This document shows positions 16,336-23,797 of a stretch of 48,504 bases of DNA, piece by piece. The notes below the pieces were generated by a model. It saw only the letters and a list, made by a program, of their open reading frames with translations. It did no database searches and was not told the DNA's origin. The stretch lies in contig CAMNVW010000001.1 of the NCBI GenBank assembly GCA_946563605.1, positions 1 to 48,504 of the forward strand. The letters are read 5' to 3'. The stretch's first letter is position 1, and each line of letters begins with the position of its first letter. The position numbers were made by a program, and so were the translations under genes. The DNA is from an uncultured Clostridia bacterium. Its GTDB lineage: Bacteria; Bacillota; Clostridia; Oscillospirales; Ruminococcaceae.

Positions 16336-16941
16336 ATGGATTGTAGAAAACGAAGGTACGCCAGAATGCGCTCACTACATCTTTATCAATTCCCCAAAAA
16401 GGAAAAATCGCTGGTGGAATGTGAACTGGAAAGCTATTTAAGTGTGCTGGAGCCGTTGATGGAAGAGCTTGCGCGGCTGAAAAAGGACGTTTTTATTGCG
16501 CAGTGCGGCGAAGAACGGCTTGCGGAATTTGAAAGATTGCTGGCAATTCCGGTCAACCACGATATTCCAACCCAAAAGCGGCGGGAGATCGCCCAAAGCA
16601 AAATGGCAATCGGGGTGAATGATTTTTGCCGAGAGGGCTTAGAGCGCGCGCTAAATGCCATCGGTATCAAGGCAAAGGTGGAAGAAACGCCTGGCGGTGG
16701 AAATATCATCGTGACAGCAAAGGAAATGGCAGACAACACCATGACGCTGGATCAGGCAAAACAGGCGTTCAACGCACTGATGCCGGCGCATTTGACGGCA
16801 GAATTTGTCACCGGCGGTTTAAGCTATCAGGAATTTGACAGCCTTGACAAGACCTTTGCGGAATTGGATCAGATGGACAAAAACTGGTCACAGTTGGAAA
16901 TGATGGGAATGGAAGAATGGCAGGAGGTTCAGAATGTCTAG
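16336..16941 (+). CDS. Tail protein I / XkdU-like (DUF2313) baseplate protein
   Basis: A 201-residue protein after baseplate J, the usual place of tail protein I or XkdU. It shows LESYLSVLEPLMEELARLKKDVF, a run of helices, and a small beta domain near VEETPGGGNIIVTAKEM, as in the YmfQ/DUF2313 group. It overlaps the fibre gene by 8 nt. Confidence 0.75.
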   Translation: MDCRKRRYARMRSLHLYQFPKKEKSLVECELESYLSVLEPLMEELARLKKDVFIAQCGEERLAEFERLLAIPVNHDIPTQKRREIAQSKMAIGVNDFCREGLERALNAIGIKAKVEETPGGGNIIVTAKEMADNTMTLDQAKQAFNALMPAHLTAEFVTGGLSYQEFDSLDKTFAELDQMDKNWSQLEMMGMEEWQEVQNV

Positions 16942-17410
16942 TACATACAAAACAAGCCATCTGGGGCTTAACAAGTTTATTGGAACGGACAAGCCAAAGA
17001 TGGACGATTTTAATTTTGACAACGAGACGATTGATGCAAAATTTCAGGAACATATAGAATCGGATCTCCACATTACTGAGGCGGAACGTCAACTGTTGGG
17101 AAAAAGCAATTACACGATTGGAACCTATACTGGCGACGATGCCTCCAGCAGGAATATTGACGTAGGCTTCGATGTGGAGTTTGGATTGGTCTTTGCACAG
17201 GGAGAGCCGGTAATCCAGGCTGCTTCCGGCAATATAACCAATATTTATTCGGGAATCATAACACAGACGGGCAGCAGCAAGGGTGTTATTGTCCAGCCAA
17301 ACGGGTTCAAAGTCACCCAGTTAAACACGACTCCGCCGGATGGCAAAAAGATGATGCTCAATCAGAGCGGAAAAGTCTATATTTATATTGTGTTCCCGAA
17401 AAAGAATTAA
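16934..17410 (+). CDS. Short tail fibre / receptor-binding protein
   Basis: A 158-residue protein, last gene of the cluster. The N-terminal 50 residues (TSHLGLNKFIGTDKPKM, FNFDNETIDAKFQEH, HITEAER) match the baseplate-attachment part of many Firmicutes phage fibres. The remaining 100 residues are beta-rich (VEFGLVFAQGEPVIQ, GKVYIYIVFPKKN) and may be the binding head. No separate chaperone or second fibre gene is found. It is much shorter than typical fibres, which would limit or specialise the host range. Confidence 0.65.
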   Translation: MSSTYKTSHLGLNKFIGTDKPKMDDFNFDNETIDAKFQEHIESDLHITEAERQLLGKSNYTIGTYTGDDASSRNIDVGFDVEFGLVFAQGEPVIQAASGNITNIYSGIITQTGSSKGVIVQPNGFKVTQLNTTPPDGKKMMLNQSGKVYIYIVFPKKN

Positions 17411-17411
17411 A

Positions 17412-17448
17412 AAAACAGCTTTCAGGATAAAATCCTGAAAGCTGTTTT
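17412..17448 (+). terminator. Bidirectional terminator between particle cluster and ftsK
   Basis: A perfect 16-bp stem: AAAACAGCTTTCAGGA (17412-17427) and its complement (17433-17448), with a 5-nt loop. A/T runs on both sides allow it to end transcription of the phage cluster and of the converging ftsK gene, whose stop is 6 nt away. Confidence 0.85.
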
Positions 17449-17453
17449 AAGTG

Positions 17454-20400
17454 CTAATAATTTCGGCGGTTATCCTCCGCACGCGCCGCAGAAATCATTT
17501 TCATCTCGATCCATCGTTCTTTCGTGATGAGAACCTGCCTTGGCTTGCTGCCTTCAAACGGACCGATGACGCCTTTTTCCTCCATGGTGTCCATCAAACG
17601 GGCTGCGCGGGCGTAACCCAGTTTCAATTTGCGCTGAAGCATGGAGGTGGATGCCTGTCCGGTTTCCACGACAATTTCAATGGCGCTTGGAAGCATCTCG
17701 TCTTCGTCATCGAAGCCGCCGCCGTCGTTGTCTTTACCGCCCTTTTTCTTGTTGTCAGAAACGGCGTGACGGTCAATTTCTTCCAGGATGCGCTCGTCAT
17801 AGGTGAGCGGTTGTGTGGACTGCTTGATAAATTCGATGATACGTTCCACCTCGCCGTCGGTCACAAAACAGCCCTGAACACGGGTTGGCTTGGAAGCGCC
17901 GATAGGAGCAAACAGCATATCGCCGCGTCCCAGCAACTTTTCGGCGCCGCTGGAATCCAAAATCGTGCGCGAGTCAATCTGTGAGGAGACCGCAAAAGCG
18001 ATACGGGAAGGGATGTTTGCCTTGATGACGCCGGTGATAACGTCTACCGACGGACGCTGGGTTGCAATGACAAGGTGCATACCGGCGGCACGCGCCATCT
18101 GTGCAAGACGGCAGATGGAATCCTCAACTTCACCTGGAGCCGCCATCATCAGGTCGGCTAACTCGTCGATGATGATGACAATTTGCGGCATCGGCTTGAG
18201 CCCGTTCTTTTCGGCGGCGCGGTTGAAGCCTGCCATATCGCGCACGCTGTAATCCTTAAACAGCTGGTAGCGGTTGAGCATCTCATTGACCGCCCACGAC
18301 AGTGCGCCTGCCGCTTTTTTGGGGTCGGTGACGACCGGAATGAGCAGATGCGGAATCCCATTGTAGATGCCAAGCTCCACCATCTTTGGGTCAATCAGCA
18401 GAAGCTTTACCTCCTGCGGGGTGGAATGATACAGGAGGCTGACGATCAGAGAGTTGATGCAGACAGATTTACCGGAGCCGGTAGAACCTGCAATCAGGGT
18501 ATGCGGCATCTTTGCAAGGTCGGCAACGGTCACTTTACCGGCGATATCGCGTCCCAAAGCAACTGCCAGAGCACTTTTTGACTGCTGAAATTCAGGGGAG
18601 TCGATGATCTCACGGATGGAAACGGTGCTGACGACCTTGTTCGGGACTTCGATGCCGACAGCCGGTTTGTTTGGAATCGGCGCTTCGATGCGCACGCCGG
18701 AGGCGGCAAGATTGAGGGCGATATCGTCGGCAAGGTTGGTGATCTTGCTGATTTTAACGCCGGCAGAGGGCTGAAGCTCATAACGGGTAACAGCTGGTCC
18801 GCGCGCAATGTCAATGATTCGGGTCTGTACACCGAAGCTTTGCAGGGTGTTCACCAGTTTTTCTGCATTGGAACGCAGTTCTTCCTGCAAGTTTTCTTCG
18901 CTTGGATTTTCTGCTTCGTTTAAAATTTCGATCGGTGGCTTGATGTATTCCGGCTCCGGTGGTTCCGGTTCAGGCTGATCCATCGAATGGGACGCGCCTG
19001 CGAGGGTCATGCCTTCCTTAGCGATATCATCAGGGCAAACCTCGATGATTTCATGGGAAGGATTTTGCAACTGAATCTTTTCTGGATGAAAACCGTCGTC
19101 CACAGCTTCTTCTGAGTGCTTTTCCAAAGCGGCTGCGGCATTTTCTTCTTCTGTTGAGAGGAAATCGGGAATGTCCTGCAGCACGAAAGAATTTTCCGAA
19201 ACAGCGGTATCTTTTGGCGCGGAGAAGATATCGTCTGCCGATATTTCCGTTGCAGTTTCGGAAATGTCGGTTTCTTCCGGTAAATGGAAGTGAATCATCT
19301 CCGGTGAGATCAGTCCGTCGTCCTTATCCTCCGGCGCATCCTCCCAGGAAAGTCCGGTTTCCTGTACATCGCCAAGTTCCTCCTCGAAAATCTTCATCGC
19401 ACGCTTTGCATCGGCAGAATCGACGACCGGACGAATCTGCGGATTGACCGCGTTGGAGCGCAGGGTGTTCAGCACAGTCTGATCCTCCTTTGCAAGGTAG
19501 GGCTTGCCGCCGGTCACACGGCTGATCAAATCATCGAGATACGGGGAGCTTTCGGGCTCATCGTTCACAACAGGTTCTGTCCAAAAGCCTTCCTCGGCTG
19601 CGGCATTTTCCTGCTGTTGCTCCAGCAGTTCACGTTCCTTGCGTGGCATCGCCAGTTGCTGTGCGCGTTCCAATTCCTTTTGCTTTTGCTCCGCGTGTTC
19701 CTGTGAAAGTTTTTCTTTCCAGGACGCGCGGTTTTTCTGGGTCTGTTCCTGCGCCTGGCGCAGGCGTTCCAGTTCCTCTTCCTTTTTGCGTTTTGCATTG
19801 AAGAAGCTGTCCTCATGCAGGCTGTCCGCATCATCCGCATGATTGTCAGCAATATCGTCCGACAGCGGAATGTTGATGTTAAATGGCTTGCGCGGCTGTT
19901 GTTGCTGTTCCAACTGCTGCTGACGCAATTGCTGGCGCGCCTCAGAATGGGCAACGTAAACTTCTTCCATCTTCTTCATCGGTTTTTGTGCGGATTGATA
20001 CAGACCAATCAAAGTGCCGCCGGTGAGCACCATAATCATGACGAAGATGAGCAGCACCATGGTGACCCTTGCGCCGGTGGAGCCGAACCAGTGCATCAGC
20101 GGCAGTCCGAATAAGCCGGACACCGCGCCGCCGCCGTGCCCTTCGATGCCGTTGCGGAACAGCTCGATAAACTTTTCAATCAGGTTGCCGTTTGGGATGC
20201 CGCTGCCAAAGACCTGCGTTGCACCGCTTAATAAGCAGATGAGCAGCATCGACTGCCAGACCTTGTGACCGACTAAACCGATGGGTTTGTCAAGGGTGGT
20301 CATGATAGAGATATAAAACAGCAGCGGCGCAATCAGATACGCGCACCAGCCGAACATCCCCATAAAGAAGTTATGTATCCAGTTCCAGACGTTTTGTCCT

Positions 20401-20567
20401 TGGATGAGGGTCGTCGCCATGATAAAAACCGCGATGGCAAAGACGACGATTGCCCAAAATTGCTGGCGCGAACGCTGTTCACGGTTTTTCCTTTCTTTCG
20501 CGCTTGCCGCGGCAGATTTTGAGCCGGCAGAGCTTTTGCTGCGGGTGGATGTTTTTTTAGTCGCCAT
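17454..20567 (-). CDS. ftsK: DNA translocase FtsK/SpoIIIE
   Basis: A 1,037-residue ATP-driven DNA pump for moving chromosomes through the division or sporulation septum. The N-terminus is basic and Ser/Lys-rich, then about four transmembrane helices, a long Glu/Gln-rich linker, then the motor with Walker A (GSTGSGKS) and Walker B (VIIIDELADLM). The end is the winged-helix gamma domain (GYARAARLMDTMEEKGVIG) that reads orientation sequences. The ATG at 20567 is chosen because AGGAGG precedes it; an upstream ATG at 20612 has none. Gene order tepA-ylzJ-ftsK is as in Bacillus, where the homologue is spoIIIE. Confidence 0.95.
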   Translation of the reverse strand: MATKKTSTRSKSSAGSKSAAASAKERKNREQRSRQQFWAIVVFAIAVFIMATTLIQGQNVWNWIHNFFMGMFGWCAYLIAPLLFYISIMTTLDKPIGLVGHKVWQSMLLICLLSGATQVFGSGIPNGNLIEKFIELFRNGIEGHGGGAVSGLFGLPLMHWFGSTGARVTMVLLIFVMIMVLTGGTLIGLYQSAQKPMKKMEEVYVAHSEARQQLRQQQLEQQQQPRKPFNINIPLSDDIADNHADDADSLHEDSFFNAKRKKEEELERLRQAQEQTQKNRASWKEKLSQEHAEQKQKELERAQQLAMPRKERELLEQQQENAAAEEGFWTEPVVNDEPESSPYLDDLISRVTGGKPYLAKEDQTVLNTLRSNAVNPQIRPVVDSADAKRAMKIFEEELGDVQETGLSWEDAPEDKDDGLISPEMIHFHLPEETDISETATEISADDIFSAPKDTAVSENSFVLQDIPDFLSTEEENAAAALEKHSEEAVDDGFHPEKIQLQNPSHEIIEVCPDDIAKEGMTLAGASHSMDQPEPEPPEPEYIKPPIEILNEAENPSEENLQEELRSNAEKLVNTLQSFGVQTRIIDIARGPAVTRYELQPSAGVKISKITNLADDIALNLAASGVRIEAPIPNKPAVGIEVPNKVVSTVSIREIIDSPEFQQSKSALAVALGRDIAGKVTVADLAKMPHTLIAGSTGSGKSVCINSLIVSLLYHSTPQEVKLLLIDPKMVELGIYNGIPHLLIPVVTDPKKAAGALSWAVNEMLNRYQLFKDYSVRDMAGFNRAAEKNGLKPMPQIVIIIDELADLMMAAPGEVEDSICRLAQMARAAGMHLVIATQRPSVDVITGVIKANIPSRIAFAVSSQIDSRTILDSSGAEKLLGRGDMLFAPIGASKPTRVQGCFVTDGEVERIIEFIKQSTQPLTYDERILEEIDRHAVSDNKKKGGKDNDGGGFDDEDEMLPSAIEIVVETGQASTSMLQRKLKLGYARAARLMDTMEEKGVIGPFEGSKPRQVLITKERWIEMKMISAARAEDNRRNY

Positions 20568-20630
20568 AAGGTTCCTCCTGTCTGTCAGAGTTATATGTAA
20601 TGTTTGCGGCATGAAAATGCCGCAGAGAGT

Positions 20631-20858
20631 TTACGATTTTTTCGTGTTGATATGCGTCCCTGGGGTGAGCGCAGGATTCAGATAATCCTGTAAATTGGTG
20701 GAGATGATGCGTTCTATCGTCCATTCTCCGTTTTGAAGATAGCTTTCGACAAAATGCGTATCCGAAAGCGGTTCTGTGCGCCGCGTGACGGCTTGCTGGT
20801 CAGCGAGCATCTGCTGCATCGCTTCGACAGGGACAATCGAATGAAGGATCATCTGCAT
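20631..20858 (-). CDS. YlzJ-like protein
   Basis: A 75-residue soluble protein of the YlzJ family, unknown function. Family signs are the N-terminal MILHSIVP and a WTIERIISTNLQDYLNP segment. It sits between tepA and ftsK exactly as ylzJ does in B. subtilis. The start lies inside the end of tepA (10-nt overlap), with AAGGAGG in the tepA coding sequence as ribosome binding site. The order and coupling suggest one operon. Confidence 0.8.
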   Translation of the reverse strand: MQMILHSIVPVEAMQQMLADQQAVTRRTEPLSDTHFVESYLQNGEWTIERIISTNLQDYLNPALTPGTHINTKKS

Positions 20859-21688
20859 GAAGCCTCCTTATCCTTATTTGCATTGTGATGTTCTTCTTTG
20901 CTGTCTGAATTTTCGGCTTCAATCATCTCATAAAGGCAGGTGATTGCTTCATTTAGACCCCCGAGATGGTCGATCAGCCCTTTTTCCACCGCTTTTTCGC
21001 CGTCGAGCACCGTTCCAACGTCCATCACAAGCTCGCCGGTGTTCATCATCAGCTGGCGGAAGTCCTCGGAGGAAATTTTGGAGTTGTCGGTCACGAACCG
21101 CACGATGCGCTCCTGCATCCGGTCAAAATAGGATAAGGTCTGCGGAACGCCCAGCACAAGCCCGTTCATGCGCACCGGATGCACCGTCATGGTTGCGGAC
21201 GGCGCGATAAAGGATTGCTGCGCACTGCACGCAAGCGGCACGCCGATGGAATGTCCGCCGCCGAGCACGAGGGAGACGGTCGGCTTTTTCATGCCGGAAA
21301 TCAGCTCCGCGATGGCAAGTCCCGCTTCCACATCGCCGCCGACGGTGTTGAGAATGATCATCAGACCTTCGATCTCGGGGTCCTGCTCGATTGCCACCAG
21401 TTGGGGGATGACGTGCTCATATTTGGTGGTTTTATTTTGTGGGGGCAGGATGTAATGTCCTTCGATCTGACCGACGATGGTGAGGCAGTGAATGACGTGC
21501 TTTGCCCGTTTTACAGTGACCGAGCCGGTTTCAATGATTTGCTCGGTCTGTTCGCTGATTTTGTTTTCGGTTTCTTCCTCGGACTGCTCTTCTTCAGCCT
21601 CGTTTTTAACAGCGTCCCTTGGCTGAGAAGGAATCTCGATGATGGTAAGCTTTTGGCGGTTCTTTTTGGATTTGCTTTTCTGACCCAA
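20849..21688 (-). CDS. tepA: TepA, ClpP-like serine protease
   Basis: A 279-residue ClpP-class protease linked in Bacillus to protein export and spore development. After a charged, Glu-rich N-terminal 60 residues, the ClpP fold starts at about residue 64. Ser147 in GGGHSIGVP and His170 in ATMTVHP fit the catalytic nucleophile and base. The C-terminus (TGELVMDVGTVLDGEKAVEKG) carries the usual helix and the aspartate region. First gene of the tepA-ylzJ-ftsK unit. The first 60 residues are of low complexity and probably disordered. Confidence 0.9.
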   Translation of the reverse strand: MGQKSKSKKNRQKLTIIEIPSQPRDAVKNEAEEEQSEEETENKISEQTEQIIETGSVTVKRAKHVIHCLTIVGQIEGHYILPPQNKTTKYEHVIPQLVAIEQDPEIEGLMIILNTVGGDVEAGLAIAELISGMKKPTVSLVLGGGHSIGVPLACSAQQSFIAPSATMTVHPVRMNGLVLGVPQTLSYFDRMQERIVRFVTDNSKISSEDFRQLMMNTGELVMDVGTVLDGEKAVEKGLIDHLGGLNEAITCLYEMIEAENSDSKEEHHNANKDKEASCR

Positions 21689-21880
21689 GCGTCACACCTC
21701 CGTAAATAGTGGTTTCTGAAGCTAGTGTGTGCGCAAAGCCATAGAATATACACCGACCCAAAAGCCGGAAAACGTACTTTTTTATTATAGCCTGATTTGA
21801 AGAATGAATCAACCAAAGAAAATCGGATGATGTCGTTCTCACAGAAAATATATTGTAAAAATTTTTTGCCTCCAAAAATG

Positions 21881-21912
21881 AACAGGGTCTTTTCCAACGG
21901 AAAAGCCCTGTT
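21881..21912. terminator. Hairpin between GNAT gene and tepA
   Basis: AACAGGG and TTTTCC pair with GGAAAA and CCCTGTT around an AAC loop with one bulge. It lies 82 nt after the acetyltransferase stop (minus strand) and could end that transcript. The T-run on either side is poor. The rest of 21689-21993 shows no gene. Confidence 0.55.
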
Positions 21913-21993
21913 ATTGTCTGTTTCAAATCAATTTGGCAGCTTTCGACAGCTGACTTCGGAATTTCTGGGGTAGACTTTTAAAGAAGTTGAAGA

Positions 21994-22539
21994 TTAAAGC
22001 GCTTTCACCATAAAAAATTCCTGCAAACACGAGCCGTCCCGCAGATGGATGGCGTTAGGTCTTGTTCCGGTGCGGACAAATCCGAACTTTTGGTACAGAC
22101 CGATGGCGCGTTCGTTGCCCTCGACGACCTCCAGTTCCAGCTGTTCAATGCCATGCTCTTTGGCGATGCGGAACATTTCCTCAAACATGGCAGTCCCGAT
22201 GCCAAGTCCCCAGTATTTTTGAATCAGTGCAATCGACACATCGGCGCGGTGACGGGTTTTTGGCTTGTTGTGAAAAGAGAGCTGACAGTTGCCGGCAATC
22301 TCACCGTCTATTTCGCAGACGATCATCAGGTTGTATTCCGAGTCCAGCACCCGTTTGAGATACTCTGCCTCCTGCTCCGGCGTTTTGGTAAAGTCGTCGG
22401 GATAGTGCAGCAGGTAAGGCGTCTGGCTGTAACAGGTTTTCATATAGTGAATCATTGGGGCGGAGTCCTCTGTACTGGGACTGCGAAAAACAGCCGAAGC
22501 GCCGTTTTTCAGTTCGATGGCTTTGGTTTGGTAAAGCAT
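21994..22539 (-). CDS. GNAT family N-acetyltransferase
   Basis: A 181-residue acetyl-CoA-dependent transferase. The central YWGLGIGTAM is the acetyl-CoA pyrophosphate-binding loop (Q/R-x2-G-x-G/A), preceded by strand HRADVSIALI and followed by ERAIGLYQKFGF, the typical last motifs. The substrate cannot be told; proteins with this N-terminus (LKNGASAVFRSPSTEDS) are often called RimI-like or peptidoglycan/small-molecule acetylases without proof. GGAGG precedes the ATG. It is alone in its unit. Confidence 0.85.
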   Translation of the reverse strand: MLYQTKAIELKNGASAVFRSPSTEDSAPMIHYMKTCYSQTPYLLHYPDDFTKTPEQEAEYLKRVLDSEYNLMIVCEIDGEIAGNCQLSFHNKPKTRHRADVSIALIQKYWGLGIGTAMFEEMFRIAKEHGIEQLELEVVEGNERAIGLYQKFGFVRTGTRPNAIHLRDGSCLQEFFMVKAL

Positions 22540-22564
22540 GACACACCTCCGTTTCTATTACATC

Positions 22565-22599
22565 AAAAAAGGGGGATAAGGAGCGTGCTCCTTATCCCC
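22565..22599 (-). terminator. Terminator of the aldolase gene
   Basis: Perfect arms GGGGATAAGGAGC (22572-22584) and GCTCCTTATCCCC (22587-22599), followed on the minus strand by T6. It lies 17 nt after the aldolase stop. Confidence 0.9.
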
Positions 22600-22615
22600 A
22601 AAATATGTACAGGAA

Positions 22616-23479
22616 TTATGCTTTGTTGATGGAGCCGAACAGTTCCATTTTTTCTTTTACTTTTTCTTTGATTGCAGCAACGCCCGGTTTCAAAACTTTT
22701 CTTGGGTCGAAGCCTTTTGGCTGACGGTCTTTGTCTGCTTCAAAGTATTTGCGTACTTCAGCGGTGAATACGATCTGGCACTCGGTGTTTACGTTGATTT
22801 TGGAAACGCCCTTTGTGATAGCGTCTCTTACCATCTCGTCAGGAATGCCTGTGCCGCCATGCAGAACCAGTGGCATGGTGCCGGTCTTTTCCTGGATCTG
22901 AGCCAGCACGTCTAGGCGCAGACCTGGCCAGTTTTCAGGATATACACCGTGAATGTTGCCGATACCAGCAGCCAGCATATCAACATCCAGCTCGCAGATG
23001 CTTGCACATTCGTTTGGATCAGCGATTTCGCCGCCGCCCAGAACACCGTCTTCCTCGCCGCCGATTGCGCCTACTTCAGCTTCAACAGAAATGCCTTTGG
23101 AATGAGCCAGGGCAACGATTTCTTTGGTTTTCTCGATGTTTTCTTCGATGCCGTATTTGGAACCATCGAACATAACAGAGGAGAAGCCTTTTTCGATGCA
23201 CTCTTTTGCTGCTTCGTAGCTGCCGTGGTCAAGATGCAACGCAACAGGAACGGTGATGTTCAGCTCTTTGAGCATACCGTTTACCATGCCGACGATGGTG
23301 CTGTAACCGCCCATGTATTTGCCTGCGCCTTCAGATACACCCAGGATAACAGGGGAGTTGTTTTCCTGTGCGGTTTCGAGGATTGCCTTTGTCCACTCGA
23401 GGTTGTTGATGTTAAAGTGACCTACCGCATACTTGCCAGCCTTTGCTTTGTCCAGCATTTCTTTTGCAGAAACTAACAT
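22616..23479 (-). CDS. fba: Fructose-bisphosphate aldolase, class II
   Basis: A 287-residue zinc-dependent aldolase that splits fructose-1,6-bisphosphate into dihydroxyacetone phosphate and glyceraldehyde-3-phosphate in glycolysis. HLDHG near residue 83 supplies metal and catalytic residues, VEAEVGAIGGEEDG is the mobile-loop region, GIGNIHG carries a zinc His, LVLHGGTG the next, and KINVNTE binds phosphate. The length is normal. A promoter-like pair lies upstream on the minus strand and a strong terminator downstream, so it is a single-gene unit. Confidence 0.95.
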   Translation of the reverse strand: MLVSAKEMLDKAKAGKYAVGHFNINNLEWTKAILETAQENNSPVILGVSEGAGKYMGGYSTIVGMVNGMLKELNITVPVALHLDHGSYEAAKECIEKGFSSVMFDGSKYGIEENIEKTKEIVALAHSKGISVEAEVGAIGGEEDGVLGGGEIADPNECASICELDVDMLAAGIGNIHGVYPENWPGLRLDVLAQIQEKTGTMPLVLHGGTGIPDEMVRDAITKGVSKINVNTECQIVFTAEVRKYFEADKDRQPKGFDPRKVLKPGVAAIKEKVKEKMELFGSINKA

Positions 23480-23549
23480 ATAAAATTCCTCCTTTTATCA
23501 TGAAGCTTCCTGCCAGGAAAATCTTAGCAGGGTTCTTCCCATTTCTTCT

Positions 23550-23578
23550 ATTATAAACAATTGCGAAAGGAAAATCAA
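23550..23578 (-). promoter_or_regulatory. Promoter of fba
   Basis: On the minus strand TTGATT (23573-23578) and TATAAT (23550-23555) are separated by 17 nt. The transcript would have a leader of about 65 nt. An inverted pair CCTGC/GCAGG lies in that leader. Confidence 0.75.
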
Positions 23579-23680
23579 TGCAAAGGGAGATTTTTACCTC
23601 TTGCTGAAATTTTGCAAAGGTGCGTTTTGAGCGGCGGCTTTACAAAGGAAGGATAAAAATAGCCGTTCGACTGGTTTTTG

Positions 23681-23709
23681 TTGACTTTTCTATAAAAAGA
23701 GCATAAAAT
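23681..23709 (+). promoter_or_regulatory. Promoter of the phosphoglucomutase gene
   Basis: TTGACT (23681-23686) and TAAAAT (23704-23709) with 17-nt spacing, about 80 nt before the ATG at 23798. It is divergent from the fba promoter. Confidence 0.7.
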
Positions 23710-23797
23710 AAAAGTGGAGTATATTCAAATTGTACAGTTTTATAAAATACAAAGGAAAGCTGATAAGCGATCTATATCAACAGAAAGGATGATCCGC

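Larger units (their letters stand above)
4468..17410 (+). mobile_element. Domesticated PBSX-like phage particle cluster
   Basis: Nineteen consecutive plus-strand genes with almost no intergenic space follow the PBSX/xkd order: packaging, portal, protease, capsid, connectors, sheath, tube, chaperone, hub, spike, wedge, baseplate J, tail protein I, fibre. The block is bounded by terminators at 4262-4289 and 17412-17448. No integrase, recombinase, repressor, replication gene, holin or endolysin is present, and I saw no flanking direct repeat as an attachment site. The size (about 12.9 kb) and content resemble gene transfer agents or defective PBSX-type elements. All frames are open, with one doubtful start. 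Confidence 0.85.
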
